From: Nonomuraea candida
GTDB taxonomy: Bacteria; Actinomycetota; Actinomycetes; Streptosporangiales; Streptosporangiaceae
Reading direction: 5' to 3'
Length of the DNA: 22,219 bases
Assembly (NCBI RefSeq): GCF_000725485.1
Contig: NZ_JOAG01000085.1
Span: forward strand, 1 to 22,219
This document shows positions 6,718-12,990 of this stretch, piece by piece. The stretch's first letter is position 1. Every line of letters starts with the position of its first letter. Both the position numbers and the translations under genes were made by a program. The notes under the pieces were generated by a model that did not search any database, was not told where the DNA came from, and worked only from the letters and a program-made list of their open reading frames with translations.

Positions 6718-7019
6718 CAGGCGAGTCCCATCTGCTCGTCGGTCACCTCGCGCGCCACCGTCACCGTCCGGCCGTCCTGCAGGGTCGCCTCCCAGATGAA
6801 GCGCGGCCGCGGCCCGCGCGGGTGCAGCGCAGTTGGCGGCGTGGTCGACGGGATGGGAACGCCGTCTTGCGGGGGCGGGTCGATGCTCACCCAGACCTCG
6901 CGGACTTGGGGCGGGGCCGGCTCGGCGGCGCTTCCAGTCGCGTGGCTCTCGGCCACGTTCTCCAGCCAGGCCCGTACGGCGTGCACGGGATCGTTCGAGG
7001 TGGTGTCGGGGACGGCCAT
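6717..7019 (-). CDS. Small orphan protein, 100 aa
   Basis: The start at 7019 shares a base with the upstream stop (TGATG), and the stop at 6717 shares one with the next start. It has an N-terminal helix (VHAVRAWLENVAESHA), a Pro-rich centre and a beta-rich C-terminus (RFIWEATLQDGRTVTVAREV). No known domain was recognised. It is coupled on both sides, so it is presumably made in step with its neighbours. Confidence 0.7.
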   Translation of the reverse strand: MAVPDTTSNDPVHAVRAWLENVAESHATGSAAEPAPPQVREVWVSIDPPPQDGVPIPSTTPPTALHPRGPRPRFIWEATLQDGRTVTVAREVTDEQMGLA

Positions 7020-7309
7020 CAGTTGCGCCCCTCTCCGGCGGCCTGGCCCTCACGGGCCTCGGCGCCGGGGCTGGTGGGCAGCGCGTCCAACGGGGCTTCG
7101 TCCCAGCCGAAGCCGCACGACGTGCAATGCCGGGCGAGCCGCTCCGGCCTGGCCACGTCCACGAGCACGTCGGGGTTCCACGGCAGGACGAGCGGGCCGC
7201 GCGCCGGCCGGTACTGGAGGGTCGCGCCGATCCATCCGCACTTCGCGCAGACGGGCTCCAGGCCACTGAACGGCGGGAGCGCATCGGCGACGTCGGGGGG
7301 CTGTTCCAT
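7019..7309 (-). CDS. Zinc-ribbon-like small protein, first gene of the 7309-3821 run
   Basis: The 96-aa product has two CxxC pairs: CAKCGWIG near residue 21 and CTSCGFGWDE near residue 62. Their spacing suits one zinc ribbon (inference). ATG 7309 is preceded by AGGAAG at a 9-nt spacing, but that ribosome binding site lies inside the 3' arm of the 11-bp hairpin at 7318-7348. This is the first gene of a coupled run, so control here could set expression of the whole set. The family is unknown. Confidence 0.75.
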   Translation of the reverse strand: MEQPPDVADALPPFSGLEPVCAKCGWIGATLQYRPARGPLVLPWNPDVLVDVARPERLARHCTSCGFGWDEAPLDALPTSPGAEAREGQAAGEGRN

Positions 7310-7317
7310 GTGGTTGT

Positions 7318-7348
7318 GCTTCCTCTCGCTGCAGGGGCGAGAGGAAGC
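7318..7348 (-). promoter_or_regulatory. RBS-sequestering 11-bp hairpin in the operon leader
   Basis: GCTTCCTCTCG (7318-7328) and CGAGAGGAAGC (7338-7348) are perfect complements around a 9-nt loop. On the minus-strand mRNA the 3' arm ends 8 nt before the ATG at 7309 and contains the only good Shine-Dalgarno sequence (AGAGGAAG). When folded, the hairpin should block initiation. It could equally be a DNA operator palindrome. Confidence 0.6.
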
Positions 7349-7382
7349 TAGACCATCAGATCGTTAACGTCGTATCAGCAGG

Positions 7383-7607
7383 TCAGACTGCAATGCAGGG
7401 CTGTTCTGAGGCTTCGGCGAACGGCCGCATGCACCGGCGGCAGTTCACGGCGATCACGTCGAGCTCCGTGCCGGCAGGCAGCTCGAACTGCGGGGTCGCG
7501 CCCCCGGCGGATGTGACGGTCATGCTCTGGAGCTGTTCGGCCGTGACGGGGACGTAGGTGGCGGCCTGCCACTCGTGGGCGCCGATGGCGCTGATGTTCT
7601 CGGTCAT
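7383..7607 (-). CDS. Small orphan protein with CRRC motif
   Basis: The product has 74 aa. ATG 7607 lacks a clear Shine-Dalgarno sequence. It lies 54 bp downstream of the integrase stop and 73 bp before the next gene, the only two real gaps in this minus-strand block. A beta-rich middle (LPAGTELDVIAVNC) precedes CRRCMRPFAEASEQPC, so three cysteines are clustered at the C-terminus. The function is unknown. Confidence 0.6.
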   Translation of the reverse strand: MTENISAIGAHEWQAATYVPVTAEQLQSMTVTSAGGATPQFELPAGTELDVIAVNCRRCMRPFAEASEQPCIAV

Positions 7608-7661
7608 GGGGAAGAGTCTGGCAACCGGCGAGGGTTACTGTCTCCCTCCGATGGCCGGAGA

Positions 7662-8747
7662 TCACGCACCCGTGTTGGTCGGGCGGCGGCGGGGGGCGGC
7701 GCCCGGCAGGGGCACCGCGTCAGGGGTGGACAGCTTGTCCACGGCCGCGCGGCGGGCCCGCTCCGGCCGCCGGTCGTAGCGCGCCGTGGTGGCCGGGGAG
7801 GCGTGGCCGAGCAGCGCCTGCGCGGTGGCCAGGTCCACGCCGGCGTCCAGGAGTTCGCCGGTGAAGGTGCGCCGGAAGTCGTGCGCGTCCGGCGCTTCGG
7901 GCAGCCCGGCCTGGGCGGCGCGGTTGGCGATCACGTCGCCCACGGTCTGGCCGTCCATGTGCGCTACGGTGCCCGCCCGGGTGCGGCGGACGTGTCCGCC
8001 GCGCGGGGTGAACGGGGCGAACAGGCCGCCCTGGTCGGTGCCGCGCACGGTCAGCCACGCCTCGATCCGGGCGACCGCGCCGCCGGTGAGGTAGACGATC
8101 CGTTCCTTATTCCGCTTGCCGTGCCGGATGCGCAGAGACCGGTCGGCCGGGTCGTAGTCGGCGAGTGCCACTCCGGCCAGCTCTGAGCGGCGGGCGCCGG
8201 TCGAGTACAGGGCCGCGATCAGGGCCGCGTCCCGCAACGCCGTACGGCGCAGCCGCTCGCGGCGGGCCTCATCCTCGACGTCGTCGGGGTCGAGGTCGGC
8301 GTCGCAGGCGGCGAACAGCGCGCCCACCCGCTCGGCCGGCAGGTGCTTGCCCATGGGCAGGCGCGTCCCCGAGAACTGGTTGACGCGCTGGGCGCGGTCG
8401 CGATCGTCAGCGGCCATCAGGCCGAGCAGCCACGCCCGGTCGAGGACCTGGCGCAGGGCGACGATGTGCTTGTTGCGATACGCGGTTGACCAGGGCTCGC
8501 GGCTGCCGTCCTTGCGGCGGGTGGTCGCCGCGGCGATCAGGGCGCGCAGGTGCTGGGTGTGCTCGGCCCGCAGCAGATGCCAGTGGACCGTCTCGCCGGT
8601 GATGGCGAGCGCGGCCGGGTCCGGCCTGCCCTCTGGGTCGCGGCCGGCGGGGTCGCGGCCCCAGCGCGACCAGCACCACGTGCGCGCTGTGGAAGTTTCC
8701 GGACCCGAGACGCGCCTCAACTTCGTGCGCCCGCGCTGCGAGCGCAC
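7662..8747 (-). CDS. Tyrosine recombinase/phage-type integrase (N-terminus frameshifted)
   Basis: The catalytic domain is complete. Numbering from GTG 8747, I see R186 (TGARRSEL), K211 (HGKRNKER), H289-x-x-R292 (AHDFRR), H315 (LLGHAS) and nucleophile Y324 (TTARYDRR). The core-binding SAM-like domain lies at about 55-125 (LLRAEHTQHLRAL, AYRNKHIVALRQVLDRAW). Residues 1-30 in this frame are not coding-like. The genuine N-terminus is in another frame from ATG 8808, joined near the CCCC run at 8659-8662. The gene is the last of a run of coupled orphan genes, an odd place for an element integrase, which normally sits beside its att site. No tRNA or att core was found. Confidence 0.85.
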   Translation of the reverse strand: MRSQRGRTKLRRVSGPETSTARTWCWSRWGRDPAGRDPEGRPDPAALAITGETVHWHLLRAEHTQHLRALIAAATTRRKDGSREPWSTAYRNKHIVALRQVLDRAWLLGLMAADDRDRAQRVNQFSGTRLPMGKHLPAERVGALFAACDADLDPDDVEDEARRERLRRTALRDAALIAALYSTGARRSELAGVALADYDPADRSLRIRHGKRNKERIVYLTGGAVARIEAWLTVRGTDQGGLFAPFTPRGGHVRRTRAGTVAHMDGQTVGDVIANRAAQAGLPEAPDAHDFRRTFTGELLDAGVDLATAQALLGHASPATTARYDRRPERARRAAVDKLSTPDAVPLPGAAPRRRPTNTGA

Positions 8748-8808
8748 TCATGTCGATGCCGTACAACCGCGCGATGCGCATGGCGTGGTGGAACGGATCA
8801 GCGCTCAT
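8656..8808 (-). pseudogene. Frameshifted N-terminal part of the integrase gene
   Basis: ATG 8808 overlaps the upstream stop (ATGA) and begins MSADPFHHAMRIARLYGIDM. About 49 natural-looking residues follow, up to HVVLVALG. The frame then turns Arg/Pro-rich. The continuation expected for the recombinase (GRDPAGRDPEGRPDPAALAI) is in the +1 frame. One extra C in the CCCC run at 8659-8662 would explain the break. Unrepaired, this ORF runs on to 8407 as nonsense. Confidence 0.6.
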
Positions 8809-9284
8809 GACGGGTCCCCTTCGGTTTCGATCGGCTGGACGTGGGTGAGGGCGATGCAGCTTCCTTCGCCCTCCACCCACACGACGGGCGTGTGCCCGCT
8901 GAGAACGACGGCCGGGGTGCGGGTTCGGCTCGGCTTCCCCACGCCGTGGCGGGCGCCGGTCCAGTAGCGGACGGGCGTGCCAACCGGCACCGTGGCGTTC
9001 CATCGCTCGACCACGGCCTTCCGCTCCTGCCTGCGCGCCTGCTCAAGCTCCTCGGCCGCGACCTCGTGGGCGTCCACCTGGACGTCGGCCATGTGCGCGT
9101 CGAACTGCTCGAACACCGCGTGGTCGTCCCACGGCGGGGTGGCCGTCATGGTGCCGCAGGAGCAGGTGCCGGACTTGAGGTCTCGCCCGGCCTGGGCGGA
9201 TGCGACCGGGTCGAGGTCGAGCAGCAACCGGTGGGCCTTGAGGTCCACCAGCGGGTCATCAGTGTAGTACGGCAGGTCGTTCAT
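8805..9284 (-). CDS. Phage/mobile-element orphan protein with C-terminal beta domain
   Basis: ATG 9284 overlaps the upstream stop (ATGA), and the stop at 8805 overlaps ATG 8808. The 159-aa product has CSCGTM near residue 41, a helical centre (EVAAEELEQARRQERKAVVE) and a C-terminal domain of about 55 aa containing VGTPVRYWTGAR, SRTRTPAVVLSGHTPVVWVE and IALTHV. I recall that C-terminal pattern from small proteins of actinobacteriophages and prophages, which fits a mobile origin. Its biochemical role is not known. Confidence 0.75.
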   Translation of the reverse strand: MNDLPYYTDDPLVDLKAHRLLLDLDPVASAQAGRDLKSGTCSCGTMTATPPWDDHAVFEQFDAHMADVQVDAHEVAAEELEQARRQERKAVVERWNATVPVGTPVRYWTGARHGVGKPSRTRTPAVVLSGHTPVVWVEGEGSCIALTHVQPIETEGDPS

Positions 9285-9721
9285 ACGATGTCCCCTCCGA
9301 GGTCTCCGACTTCGCGGATCATCCACTCCTGGAAGTCGATCGGCTCCACGAACAGCCGCTGGTACTCCCGTTCGGCCGCGTCCCAGATGACGGCGTCGTC
9401 GTGGTTGGCCGCAACCCACTCGGCCACGAGGTCGGCGGCGCGGGCTTCGGTGCCCTCGAAGTGGCAGACGTTGCCCTCGACGTACGGGCAGTCGTTGGTG
9501 TGCGGCTGCTCGCCGGGGCTCTGCGGGGTCTGGGAGTGGTAGCCGGCGATGACGCCCTCCCACTTGAGCTTGGTCCCGAACACGAGCGGGACGGAGACGT
9601 GGGCGAACGTGGTCTGGATGGCGCACCGGTCGCCCCTGAGCAGCCATGTCCGGAGGATGCCGTCCAGGTACGGCCGGTCGTGCACGATGCGGGTGAAGGT
9701 GGGGCTGGTCATCGTGGTCAC
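9281..9721 (-). CDS. Orphan protein, 146 aa
   Basis: GTG 9721 overlaps the upstream stop (GTGA); an in-frame ATG at 9712 is the alternative start. The sequence is mixed alpha/beta with a His/Cys-containing centre (QPHTNDCPYVEGNVCHFEG) that might bind metal, and a Trp-rich helix (DLVAEWVAANHDDAVIWDAA). No known domain was recognised. It is coupled on both sides. Confidence 0.72.
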   Translation of the reverse strand: MTTMTSPTFTRIVHDRPYLDGILRTWLLRGDRCAIQTTFAHVSVPLVFGTKLKWEGVIAGYHSQTPQSPGEQPHTNDCPYVEGNVCHFEGTEARAADLVAEWVAANHDDAVIWDAAEREYQRLFVEPIDFQEWMIREVGDLGGDIV

Positions 9722-10338
9722 CGCCCCTCATGGTCGAGCGTCCACCCGGCGGGCAGGAAGGTGGTCACCTCGGCGATGAACGCCGCCACGGCGTCATCCA
9801 CGGGCCGCTCGTGGTGGCCGAACACGACGATCGAGTTCGTGTCGGTGTTGGAGATGCGGCGCATCAGGCCCGTGCGCCTGGCGGTCGAGTAGATCCGCGC
9901 CCGAACCTCGGTGAACGCCACGGCTGCCTTCTGGTCGTCCCAGCTCGGCCGGGCCGGGGAGGTGATGCGGACGTACCGCCATCCCTTGGCGATCTCGACG
10001 GCCTCGTTCAGCAGCTCGGCCTCGCGCTCCTGGCGGGCGATCTCCTGGATGCGGACGTGGCCGGGCTCGGGCCGCCAGGTCGGAGTGACACGCCAGCCGG
10101 CGCACCAGCGGGCGGCGGCCTTGACGGCGGCCTCCACTGTGCCGGGCGCGACGGGCGGGAGGAGGGCGAGGGTGGTCACCACGCCGTCGTGCAGGTGCGT
10201 GATCGTGTCGGGGTGGATCTTCTTGACGTCGTGGGTGGCCTCGGTGAGCCAGTACTGCTCATCCTCGGTCTCGATCTCGCCGTGCCAGATGGTGATGGGG
10301 GCCGCCCCGTCAGGGACGGGGCGGTAGTAGGTGTCCAT
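9718..10338 (-). CDS. Orphan protein, 206 aa
   Basis: ATG 10338 shares a base with the upstream stop (TGATG), and the stop at 9718 overlaps the next GTG. The N-terminus (MDTYYRPVPDGAAPITIWHG) leads into an alpha/beta region. A helical segment follows (EIARQEREAELLNEAVEIAK), then WRYVRITSPARPSWDDQKAA. The C-terminus reads VVFGHHERPVDDAVAAFIAE. It is cysteine-poor except for one Cys. No catalytic signature could be named. Confidence 0.72.
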   Translation of the reverse strand: MDTYYRPVPDGAAPITIWHGEIETEDEQYWLTEATHDVKKIHPDTITHLHDGVVTTLALLPPVAPGTVEAAVKAAARWCAGWRVTPTWRPEPGHVRIQEIARQEREAELLNEAVEIAKGWRYVRITSPARPSWDDQKAAVAFTEVRARIYSTARRTGLMRRISNTDTNSIVVFGHHERPVDDAVAAFIAEVTTFLPAGWTLDHEGR

Positions 10339-10595
10339 CAGAAGGTGGGTCCGTTGAATGCGGTGAGCATGGCCGTCTTGAGCTTGTCGAGGCGGGTAGC
10401 GCCGAACTGGGCGATCTGGACGAGCGTGGCGTCGGTCCAGCCCTTCAGATCGCCGATTGTGGTGATGGGCGGGTCGTTCTTCTCCAGCGGCTTCCACACG
10501 TGGAAGGTCAGGCCGGGCAGGTCCTTGATCGGGTGGTCGTCGGGGAGGCCGGACGCGATGGCCACGTCGGCGATCTCGGTCGTGGGGGTGCTCAT
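10338..10595 (-). CDS. Small helix-hairpin-helix protein resembling RNA polymerase alpha-CTD
   Basis: The product has 85 aa. ATG 10595 overlaps the upstream stop. Residues 44-77 (ITTIGDLKGWTDATLVQIAQ, then FGATRLDKLKTAM) match the pattern of the alpha C-terminal domain: I..IGDL...T...L..I..FG...L..LK. In RNA polymerase this helix-hairpin-helix fold binds the UP element and transcription factors. Here it stands alone behind a short unrelated N-terminus (HPIKDLPGLTFHVWKP). It could bind DNA or mimic alpha-CTD. The likeness is judged by eye. Confidence 0.7.
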   Translation of the reverse strand: MSTPTTEIADVAIASGLPDDHPIKDLPGLTFHVWKPLEKNDPPITTIGDLKGWTDATLVQIAQFGATRLDKLKTAMLTAFNGPTF

Positions 10596-10990
10596 TCGGG
10601 TTCCACCTGTCCGGATGCGATGAGGGCGATGGGGCTGTCGGGCTCGGCGGCCTGGTAGATGGCCACGAGGCGGTCGATCACCTCGAAGTGGGTCTCGACC
10701 GGCAGCCGCAGGGCGATGGCGTTGGCGGTGTTGGCGGCCTCGGCGAGCCTGGCCGCCACGTAGTCGCCGCCGAGGTACTGGTCCAGGTGCGGGGCGGGGA
10801 AGTTCACGATGACGCTCATGGCGCGGTGGCCGTAGATGTCGTCCACGACGGCGCGGTCAGCCTGCCAGGCGAGGTAGTCGGGGCCGTAGGCGCGGCTGGT
10901 GTGGCGCTCCCAGTGCGGGTTGGCGTCGAGGTGGGCGACCAGTTCGTCCCGGTTGGCGTCGGGCCGGATGAGGTTGACGGTCTCGCTCAT
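10592..10990 (-). CDS. Orphan protein, paralogue of the gene at 11625-11981
   Basis: The product has 132 aa and is coupled by ATGA on both sides. The N-terminus LIRPDANRDELVAHLDANPH is nearly the same as LVAPDADRRKLVAYLDANPE in the first gene of the operon. Both continue W.R and end in a helix with NAIAL/NAVAL followed by P. The centre differs, so the pair arose by an old duplication. The fold is unknown, with an N-terminal helix and probably a small alpha/beta domain. Confidence 0.72.
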   Translation of the reverse strand: MSETVNLIRPDANRDELVAHLDANPHWERHTSRAYGPDYLAWQADRAVVDDIYGHRAMSVIVNFPAPHLDQYLGGDYVAARLAEAANTANAIALRLPVETHFEVIDRLVAIYQAAEPDSPIALIASGQVEPE

Positions 10991-11628
10991 CGCGCGTCAC
11001 GGTCCTTGGCGGCGTTGGCGGCGAAGATCTCGGCGTCTACCTCCATGAGGGCGTCACGCCACAGCTCGTATGACTCCTCCTCGCCGACGAGGGCGTGCAA
11101 GCGGACGTCCACGTCAGGGAAGAGGGCCGGGTCGGGAAGCTCGTCCGGGCTCCGCTTGACGATCTCGCGCAGGATCGGGACCAGCGCGGGCACCGTGGTG
11201 GGGGTCTCGGCCGGGTCCTCGTGGGGGAGCGCCGGGTCGTAGGCGGCGATCTCCCACGCGCTGCCCTGGGGCAGGTTGTAGTGCTCGGCGACCTTGTCCA
11301 GCGTGACGATCCACGCGGGGGCGGTGGACTGGGGCACGGGGCCGATGCGGACGGTGTCGTATCCCGGCTTGGTGATGACGATGACGACGGGGCGGTTCAT
11401 GATGGCGGCCTTCTGCTCGTCGAGGATCTGCTGTTGGGCGGCGGCGATCTCGCCGGGGGGCCGGGCTTCAAGCTCGGCGTCGATCCGGTCGAGCAGGCGG
11501 GCGGCGGAGCGCAAGCTGCTGGCCGCGTCTTCCATGAGGGCCAGGGCGTCCACGGCGCTGGCGACGTGGTTGGCGAAGTGGTCAGAGTGCGCGCGGTAGT
11601 CGTCGCGCTCCTGCTCGTTGAGGGTCAT
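10987..11628 (-). CDS. Orphan protein with N-terminal helical bundle or coiled coil
   Basis: The product has 213 aa. ATG 11628 overlaps the upstream stop. Residues 1-80 are strongly helical (HVASAVDALALMEDAASSLR, then LLDRIDAELEARP and QQQILDEQKAAIM). An alpha/beta segment follows (PVVIVITKPGYDTVRIGPVP) and an acidic helical C-terminus. The 'IVITKPGYDTVRIGP' strand-turn-strand may be the functional core, but I cannot assign it. The stop overlaps the next start at 10990. Confidence 0.72.
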   Translation of the reverse strand: MTLNEQERDDYRAHSDHFANHVASAVDALALMEDAASSLRSAARLLDRIDAELEARPPGEIAAAQQQILDEQKAAIMNRPVVIVITKPGYDTVRIGPVPQSTAPAWIVTLDKVAEHYNLPQGSAWEIAAYDPALPHEDPAETPTTVPALVPILREIVKRSPDELPDPALFPDVDVRLHALVGEEESYELWRDALMEVDAEIFAANAAKDRDAR

Positions 11629-11981
11629 CGCGCGGTCTCCTGCCCGGTCGCCGTGGCGGGGACGTCAGTGTGCGCGGCCAGGCGGCGAAGGGCTTCCTTC
11701 GCCACGGCGTTCGGCGTGGCCGAGGTGGGCATGCCGAGGGCGACGGCGTTGATGATGTGCGCGGCCGTCGCGCAGGTGCGGCGGTCCTCCTGGGCGAACA
11801 CGGGGTTGTCGTCGGCGGGGATCTCGATTCGCTGGTCGGCCCGGAACGACGAGTGGCGGTAGAAGAGGAACGTCCCGCCGGTGGAGGCGAGGCGAGACCA
11901 CTCCGGGTTGGCGTCGAGGTACGCGACGAGCTTGCGCCGGTCGGCGTCGGGGGCGACCAGCTTGAAGTCCATGAGTTGCAC
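11625..11981 (-). CDS. First gene of the long minus-strand operon, paralogue of 10592-10990
   Basis: GTG 11981 is preferred to ATG 11972 because AAAGGA lies 7 nt before it. The 118-aa product shares the PDAxRxxLVAxLDANPxW signature with the gene at 10592-10990 and has a helical second half (CATAAHIINAVALGMP, AVAKEALRRLAAH). It is led by a putative promoter at 12062-12090. The ATGA overlap at 11628 begins a chain of coupled genes that runs to the integrase. Confidence 0.72.
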   Translation of the reverse strand: MQLMDFKLVAPDADRRKLVAYLDANPEWSRLASTGGTFLFYRHSSFRADQRIEIPADDNPVFAQEDRRTCATAAHIINAVALGMPTSATPNAVAKEALRRLAAHTDVPATATGQETAR

Positions 11982-12061
11982 GGTTGGGTCCTTTACTACG
12001 TCCTGGGGCTTACGTCTCGGCCGCGCCCGGGGTCGCAGTCCCGGGCGGGCCGTTCACCATG

Positions 12062-12097
12062 ATCATAGCGGTTTTATCTTTGGGAATCGACATTCCC
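12062..12097 (-). promoter_or_regulatory. Putative promoter of the long minus-strand operon with overlapping palindrome
   Basis: On the minus strand TATGAT (12067-12062) is a good -10. TCGATT (12090-12085), 17 bp upstream, is a weak -35. The palindrome GGGAAT-cgac-ATTCCC (12082-12097) covers the -35, so a bound protein would repress. The leader to GTG 11981 would be about 75 nt. Confidence 0.45.
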
Positions 12098-12122
12098 GGT
12101 AATAAAAATCTGGGTAGGCGAG

Positions 12123-12138
12123 CAACATGTACATGTTG
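12123..12138. promoter_or_regulatory. 16-bp perfect palindrome with TGTACA core, likely antitoxin operator
   Basis: CAACATGTACATGTTG is perfectly self-complementary. The TGTACA core is the motif known from the E. coli yefM-yoeB operator, and the downstream antitoxin belongs to the same Phd/YefM superfamily. It sits about 97 bp before the antitoxin start, in the spacer shared with the minus-strand operon. Autoregulation is inferred. Confidence 0.6.
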
Positions 12139-12170
12139 AGCTTCCTGCGCTGGCTGTCCAGATTCCCGTA

Positions 12171-12217
12171 TGGTGGAGAGACCACCAAGAAACGGAGGAC
12201 CGGAGAGCGACCGGTCC
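12171..12217 (+). promoter_or_regulatory. Two small hairpins in the toxin-antitoxin leader
   Basis: TGGTGG/CCACCA (12171-12176, 12182-12187; 5-nt loop) and GGACCGG/CCGGTCC (12197-12203, 12211-12217; 7-nt loop) lie just before the ribosome binding site AGGAG at 12220-12224. They may be operator half-sites or mRNA structure. Confidence 0.4.
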
Positions 12218-12234
12218 GCAGGAGTGAGATCCAC

Positions 12235-12531
12235 ATGACCACTACGCACGACTCACTGGGCATCTCCGAAGCCCGCAGCCAGCTCGGCACGCTCGTTGCG
12301 CGCGCCGTGCACGGCCGCCGGCACACCACCATCAGCCGATCCACCACCGAGCGCGCCGTGCTCATTTCCGAGGAGGAGTTCGAGGAGTATGTACGACTCA
12401 AGCGAGAGCGTGAGGCCGCCGAGGTCCGCGCCAAGATGGACGCCGTTGCCCGAGGTGAGCGCGAAATGACGATCTACACATCGCGCGAACAGGGATACGC
12501 CGACCTCGGACTAGGTGACGTCACCAGGTGA
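12235..12531 (+). CDS. Type II antitoxin, Phd/YefM-like
   Basis: ATG 12235 follows AGGAG with about 10 nt spacing; the longer in-frame reading from 12127 starts inside the operator palindrome and is rejected. The 98-aa product has the Phd/YefM N-terminal pattern ISEARSQLGTLVARA, then HTTISR and AVLISEEEFEEYVRL: the dimeric DNA-binding domain. A charged C-terminal tail follows (AKMDAVARGEREMTIYTSRE) that would wrap the toxin. The GTGA overlap with the toxin gene couples translation. It should neutralise the toxin and repress its own promoter, probably through the TGTACA palindrome upstream. Confidence 0.85.
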   Translation: MTTTHDSLGISEARSQLGTLVARAVHGRRHTTISRSTTERAVLISEEEFEEYVRLKREREAAEVRAKMDAVARGEREMTIYTSREQGYADLGLGDVTR

Positions 12532-12776
12532 AAGTTCCCGTCCACCTCGACTCCGACGTCATCGACGCCCTTCTCCTGGCCCCCACGACCCTGCGGATGT
12601 CGATCTACGACACGCTCATGGACTTGGGCGATGACCCCACACCCCCCGAAGCCGTACCCTACGCCGAGGTCCCCGGTGCGTACGAGCTGATCACGCCTAC
12701 CTTCCGCGCGCTCTACACGCATGGCCCGGAGGACCTGGACCACGTATCGATCTGGGTCCTCCACATCAACACCTGA
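12528..12776 (+). CDS. RelE-like toxin
   Basis: GTG 12528 overlaps the antitoxin stop (GTGA). The 82-aa product has the RelE/ParE-superfamily layout: an N-terminal strand, a helix pair (DVIDALLLAPTTLRMSIYDT), a PxAVPY-like loop (PPEAVPYAEVPGAYELI), and terminal strands (FRALYTHG, VSIWVLHINT). Members cleave mRNA on the ribosome or poison gyrase. The basic catalytic residues typical of strong RelE enzymes are few here, so activity is uncertain. Gene order and overlap are the standard antitoxin-toxin arrangement. Confidence 0.75.
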   Translation: MKVPVHLDSDVIDALLLAPTTLRMSIYDTLMDLGDDPTPPEAVPYAEVPGAYELITPTFRALYTHGPEDLDHVSIWVLHINT

Positions 12777-12800
12777 CAAGGCTAGAACGCGCTGAGAGCG

Positions 12801-12827
12801 TCCAGGAGCGCCCATGCCGCTCCTGGA
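12801..12827 (+). terminator. 10-bp hairpin terminator after the toxin-antitoxin operon
   Basis: TCCAGGAGCG (12801-12810) and CGCTCCTGGA (12818-12827) form a perfect stem with a 7-nt loop, 25 bp after the toxin stop. There is no long U-tract, as is usual in actinomycetes. It can act in both directions, also serving the converging gene that ends at 12991. I see nothing else in 12828-12990. Confidence 0.6.
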
Positions 12828-12990
12828 TCTCCTACCATTCGGCGACGCGCGTTCGCCCGCCAGCGTGCGCCACAGAGAGATCATTTAGCGAAGATCACGA
12901 CACGCAAACCGGATGCAACGTCACAACCATCACAGGCAGGGCATTTCGGCCTCGAACGCTTGAGCCCGTGACCATGAGGCCCCGAGCCGC

